Of a DNA stretch of 64,000 nt, positions 59,526-64,000 are shown one piece after another. Every line of letters starts with the position of its first letter. The first letter of the stretch is position 1. Source of the DNA: Balanoglossus misakiensis (Eukaryota > Hemichordata). Location: assembly GCA_040954595.2 (NCBI GenBank), contig CM082587.2:1984001-2048000 (forward strand). The letters are read 5' to 3'. A model generated the notes under the pieces. The model had not been told where the DNA came from, searched no databases, and saw only the letters and a list, made by a program, of their open reading frames with translations. A program made the position numbers and the translations under genes.

Positions 59526-62067
59526 AACGTTGCTTCTTCTGTATGGAGCTGCAGTGAATGGTTTGTAAGACGTAACAACATGAGGGCCTGATCTCAAATG
59601 ACAGTTTAGGGAATCAAGTGTGACTCCACCCACACAAGCAGTTGGTTCACACGTGTACGTGTGCATGTGTGCATACCTACATATGTGTGTGCGTGCATGA
59701 AGACATCAAGATCTACACAGCTTTATCCAACAGACTGGATCTTGCCTGCGCTTAGATGTCTGCCTCCCTAGTACAGCAATGCAAAGACTTAGTTCTAACA
59801 TTCAAAGTAACTTATATTTATATTGCTTGATGTTTTAACAATGTACAGAGCAATACATTTTATGAATTAACAGTGTTTTAAGTAGTTTTGCAGTTACTTT
59901 TTATTTGAAAATATTTATTTTACCTCCGTAATAATTGCACATCGACGTGCTTTATCCACCCACCTCTTCCCCTGAAAACAAATTAAAGAAGCCTTGTTCT
60001 TGCCTTTCACATTCAGTGCTTTAATCAATCCATCCATACACTGTCACTATGTGATTTCTTTCTATTTGAAGTGTACACTGAGTTTGAGAAGTAATGAAAT
60101 TTGATATTGTTTTTATAAATAAAAATGTCATACAACTTCAATAAGCATTGTCACATTTATTTCATCTCGTTTTGCTATGGTGTTTCTGGTTCTTCTGATC
60201 CTAATTTTCAGTAACTTTGATGCTCTGAAGTCATTGGTTACTGGTTACTCTATTTGGCCATTGAGGGCGCACAACAAGAGTTCACAAAGACTCGGAATGC
60301 AAGAACTGGCTGTATATTCTCCCACAATGAGTGAAAGAAAAGTAATAGACCTGAAAACAATTCCACTGTATTTGTTGTTTTTTATTGACTTTGCATCATC
60401 ATTTCCGTCAATGGTTTCTCCGTACAAAACAGTCGTAGCTCTGCACATGTGTTATGTACATCAAATTGCAGACATATAAATCTGTCAAGAAGCCAAAGGT
60501 GTATATGACACTAGCCAACTAATATAAATAAACTTGGTGTGACCATTCACTTACAATTGGAGAGATGAAGATAGGAATTACATGTATTCAAATAATTAAA
60601 GTACAAAAGAACGTTGATGTTTTCAACTCAAACTACATGTGAACTACATATGTGCTCTAAACGATGACATGAACAAGTGTGAAATATCACGCTTTGGCAA
60701 TGCTTGGAATGCAGGTAGTTTTTTGTGTGTTGATATGATTTCATATACTCTTATCTAGGATCTGCCATCAGAAACGTGAACTACACAAACACATGTACTC
60801 ATGGTTTTTGATCTATATAAAAACTAACTTGTCTAAAGTACATAACCACATCAATATGATGAGTAGGGACAACATAGTTGAAATCTGAGAACCTAAATGC
60901 CAAATTCTTTCAAAAGTGGTGCATGACAATGGTTATTAGAGTTTCAGTGAGGTTCGCTAAATCACTTTATACATCTAAGACTGTGCGTGAACTTGAAGAA
61001 CTTGAGAAGTACAGCTGCATTCACACTAAATTGAATTTTATCTACTGAGGTAAATTTGCAATCCAGACAAGCATCCCTCAGAATAAAACTGACAGTGCAA
61101 ATCATAGACACTTTGATTCCCACGTGAATAAATAAAAAATATTTTCTTTGCAGTGAACAAAATATTACAATTACACAGTAAATAGGAGAGGTCGTAACTT
61201 TACAGCAGCTGAATCTTTGGAATAATTATGGTATGATTTAATATCAGAGGAAATGCTTCAAAATGAAACATGACCTGCAACTCAACGGATTTTACATTGG
61301 AAAATATATTGGGCAAGTTTGACAGTAGACAACAATAGTACATACATTTGTACTAAGAATACAAAGAATACATGTGTTTTAAATTATCAAATGGTCTAAT
61401 CATTTCCCCATCTCTGAACAGAAATAATCTAGAAATCTGTCACATTCTGTTTCAGAAATTAAGGATTCTGATGCTGTTCTGTGTGCCTTTTTTGCATCCA
61501 ATGACTTTTGCACACCAGGCTAAACAGAGTTGAATAATATCTTACTGCTCATTGCAGGCTCAAAAACTGACGAAACAATATATTTTTCATTCTCAATTTC
61601 AAATAACACAAGCTGTCAAGCAAACAGAGGTAACTTTCGCTCTTTCATAAAGTGAACAACAAATGTAACAACCAAAACTCTTTTGCACGAATTTAAATAT
61701 ATAAACTAAAATAACTTTAAAACTATCGAAATAAATTCTACATCACTGTGTTCTGTTTTCAGAGTTCTCTTTCAATATTGCCTTCCATGTGAAAGTCATT
61801 TAAATGGCAAAATGTTTCTTAATTTCACATGGCAGTATGCCCTAAGAGAATGTTTAGGAAAGCATTGCCCAACGAAGTTTTGTCAAACTTTCCTTTTTGC
61901 ATTTTCTTTTTTCCAGGTTGTCTGACCCCCCCCCCCTCCCCCTCAAAAATGAGGCACTTCAAAAATGTAAGCTGTGAGAGCATCTACTGATAACATTTCT
62001 TTGCTAGAACCAAAGAGAGCTTAGCAGAGTTTCCTCTGCAATAATCCCATTACTAATTCCTGCTCCG
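59526..62067. other. Intergenic / 3' UTR region
   Basis: About 2.5 kb, AT-rich, no coding exon recognised. It contains 3' flank of the small plus-strand gene, with an AATAAA-type motif near 60118, and the COP1 3' UTR on the minus strand. A C-run lies near 61927. Confidence 0.5.
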
Positions 62068-63961
<1,894 letters not shown>

Positions 63962-64000
63962 CTGTCAACACAAAAAATAGGAAATCATTAAATCTTTTGC

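Overview
The window is animal nuclear DNA. Genes are split by many short GT-AG introns, occur on both strands, and are unmistakable metazoan families (VAV, COP1, TFIIB, eIF3g, SPOUT1, a DED caspase, an Ebony-like NRPS hybrid). Compact introns, tetranucleotide satellites of the GAAT/GGAT type, frequent ACATGTAC motifs and the gene content suggest a marine invertebrate. A cephalochordate such as Branchiostoma is my best guess, but I cannot exclude a mollusc or another non-vertebrate bilaterian. All exon borders below were read by hand from splice signals, reading-frame continuity and remembered family sequence; no search was run.

Layout. 0.4-3.5 kb (-): unrecognised membrane-anchored protein. 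3.7-8.2 kb (+): a long intracellular-loop-like ORF ending in a TM6-like helix, and 3.3 kb further on a TM7-like NPFIY segment, possibly one divergent GPCR gene. 9.3-10.6 kb (+): intronless coiled-coil protein. 10.9-12.0 kb (-): small secreted cysteine-rich protein. 12.7-15.25 kb (-): EIF3G, head to head with SPOUT1 (+, 15.5-18.7 kb). 19.1-21.6 kb (+): GTF2B, whose last intron/exon border is tandemly duplicated. 23.2-29.8 kb (-): a DED caspase with an intact catalytic domain, followed downstream by a second caspase-domain cassette that has lost the catalytic His and Cys. 30.2-31.0 kb (-): C12orf57/protein C10. 32.0-35.6 kb (+): Ebony-like adenylation/carrier/amine-selecting protein. 36.2-38.7 kb (-): achaete-scute-like bHLH factor. 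41.2-58.4 kb (-): complete VAV gene with a mutually exclusive exon pair in the acidic regulatory region. 58.8-59.5 kb (+): small two-exon gene, divergent from VAV. 62.1-64.0 kb (-): 3' part of COP1, running off the window.

The genes do not form one pathway; several are housekeeping (translation initiation, transcription initiation, RNA methylation/centromere, ubiquitin ligation). The most interesting structures are regulatory. The caspase locus could produce both a DED-caspase and a c-FLIP-like dead decoy from the same DED exons, because every splice phase fits. The VAV gene can swap the exon carrying its two downstream regulatory tyrosines.
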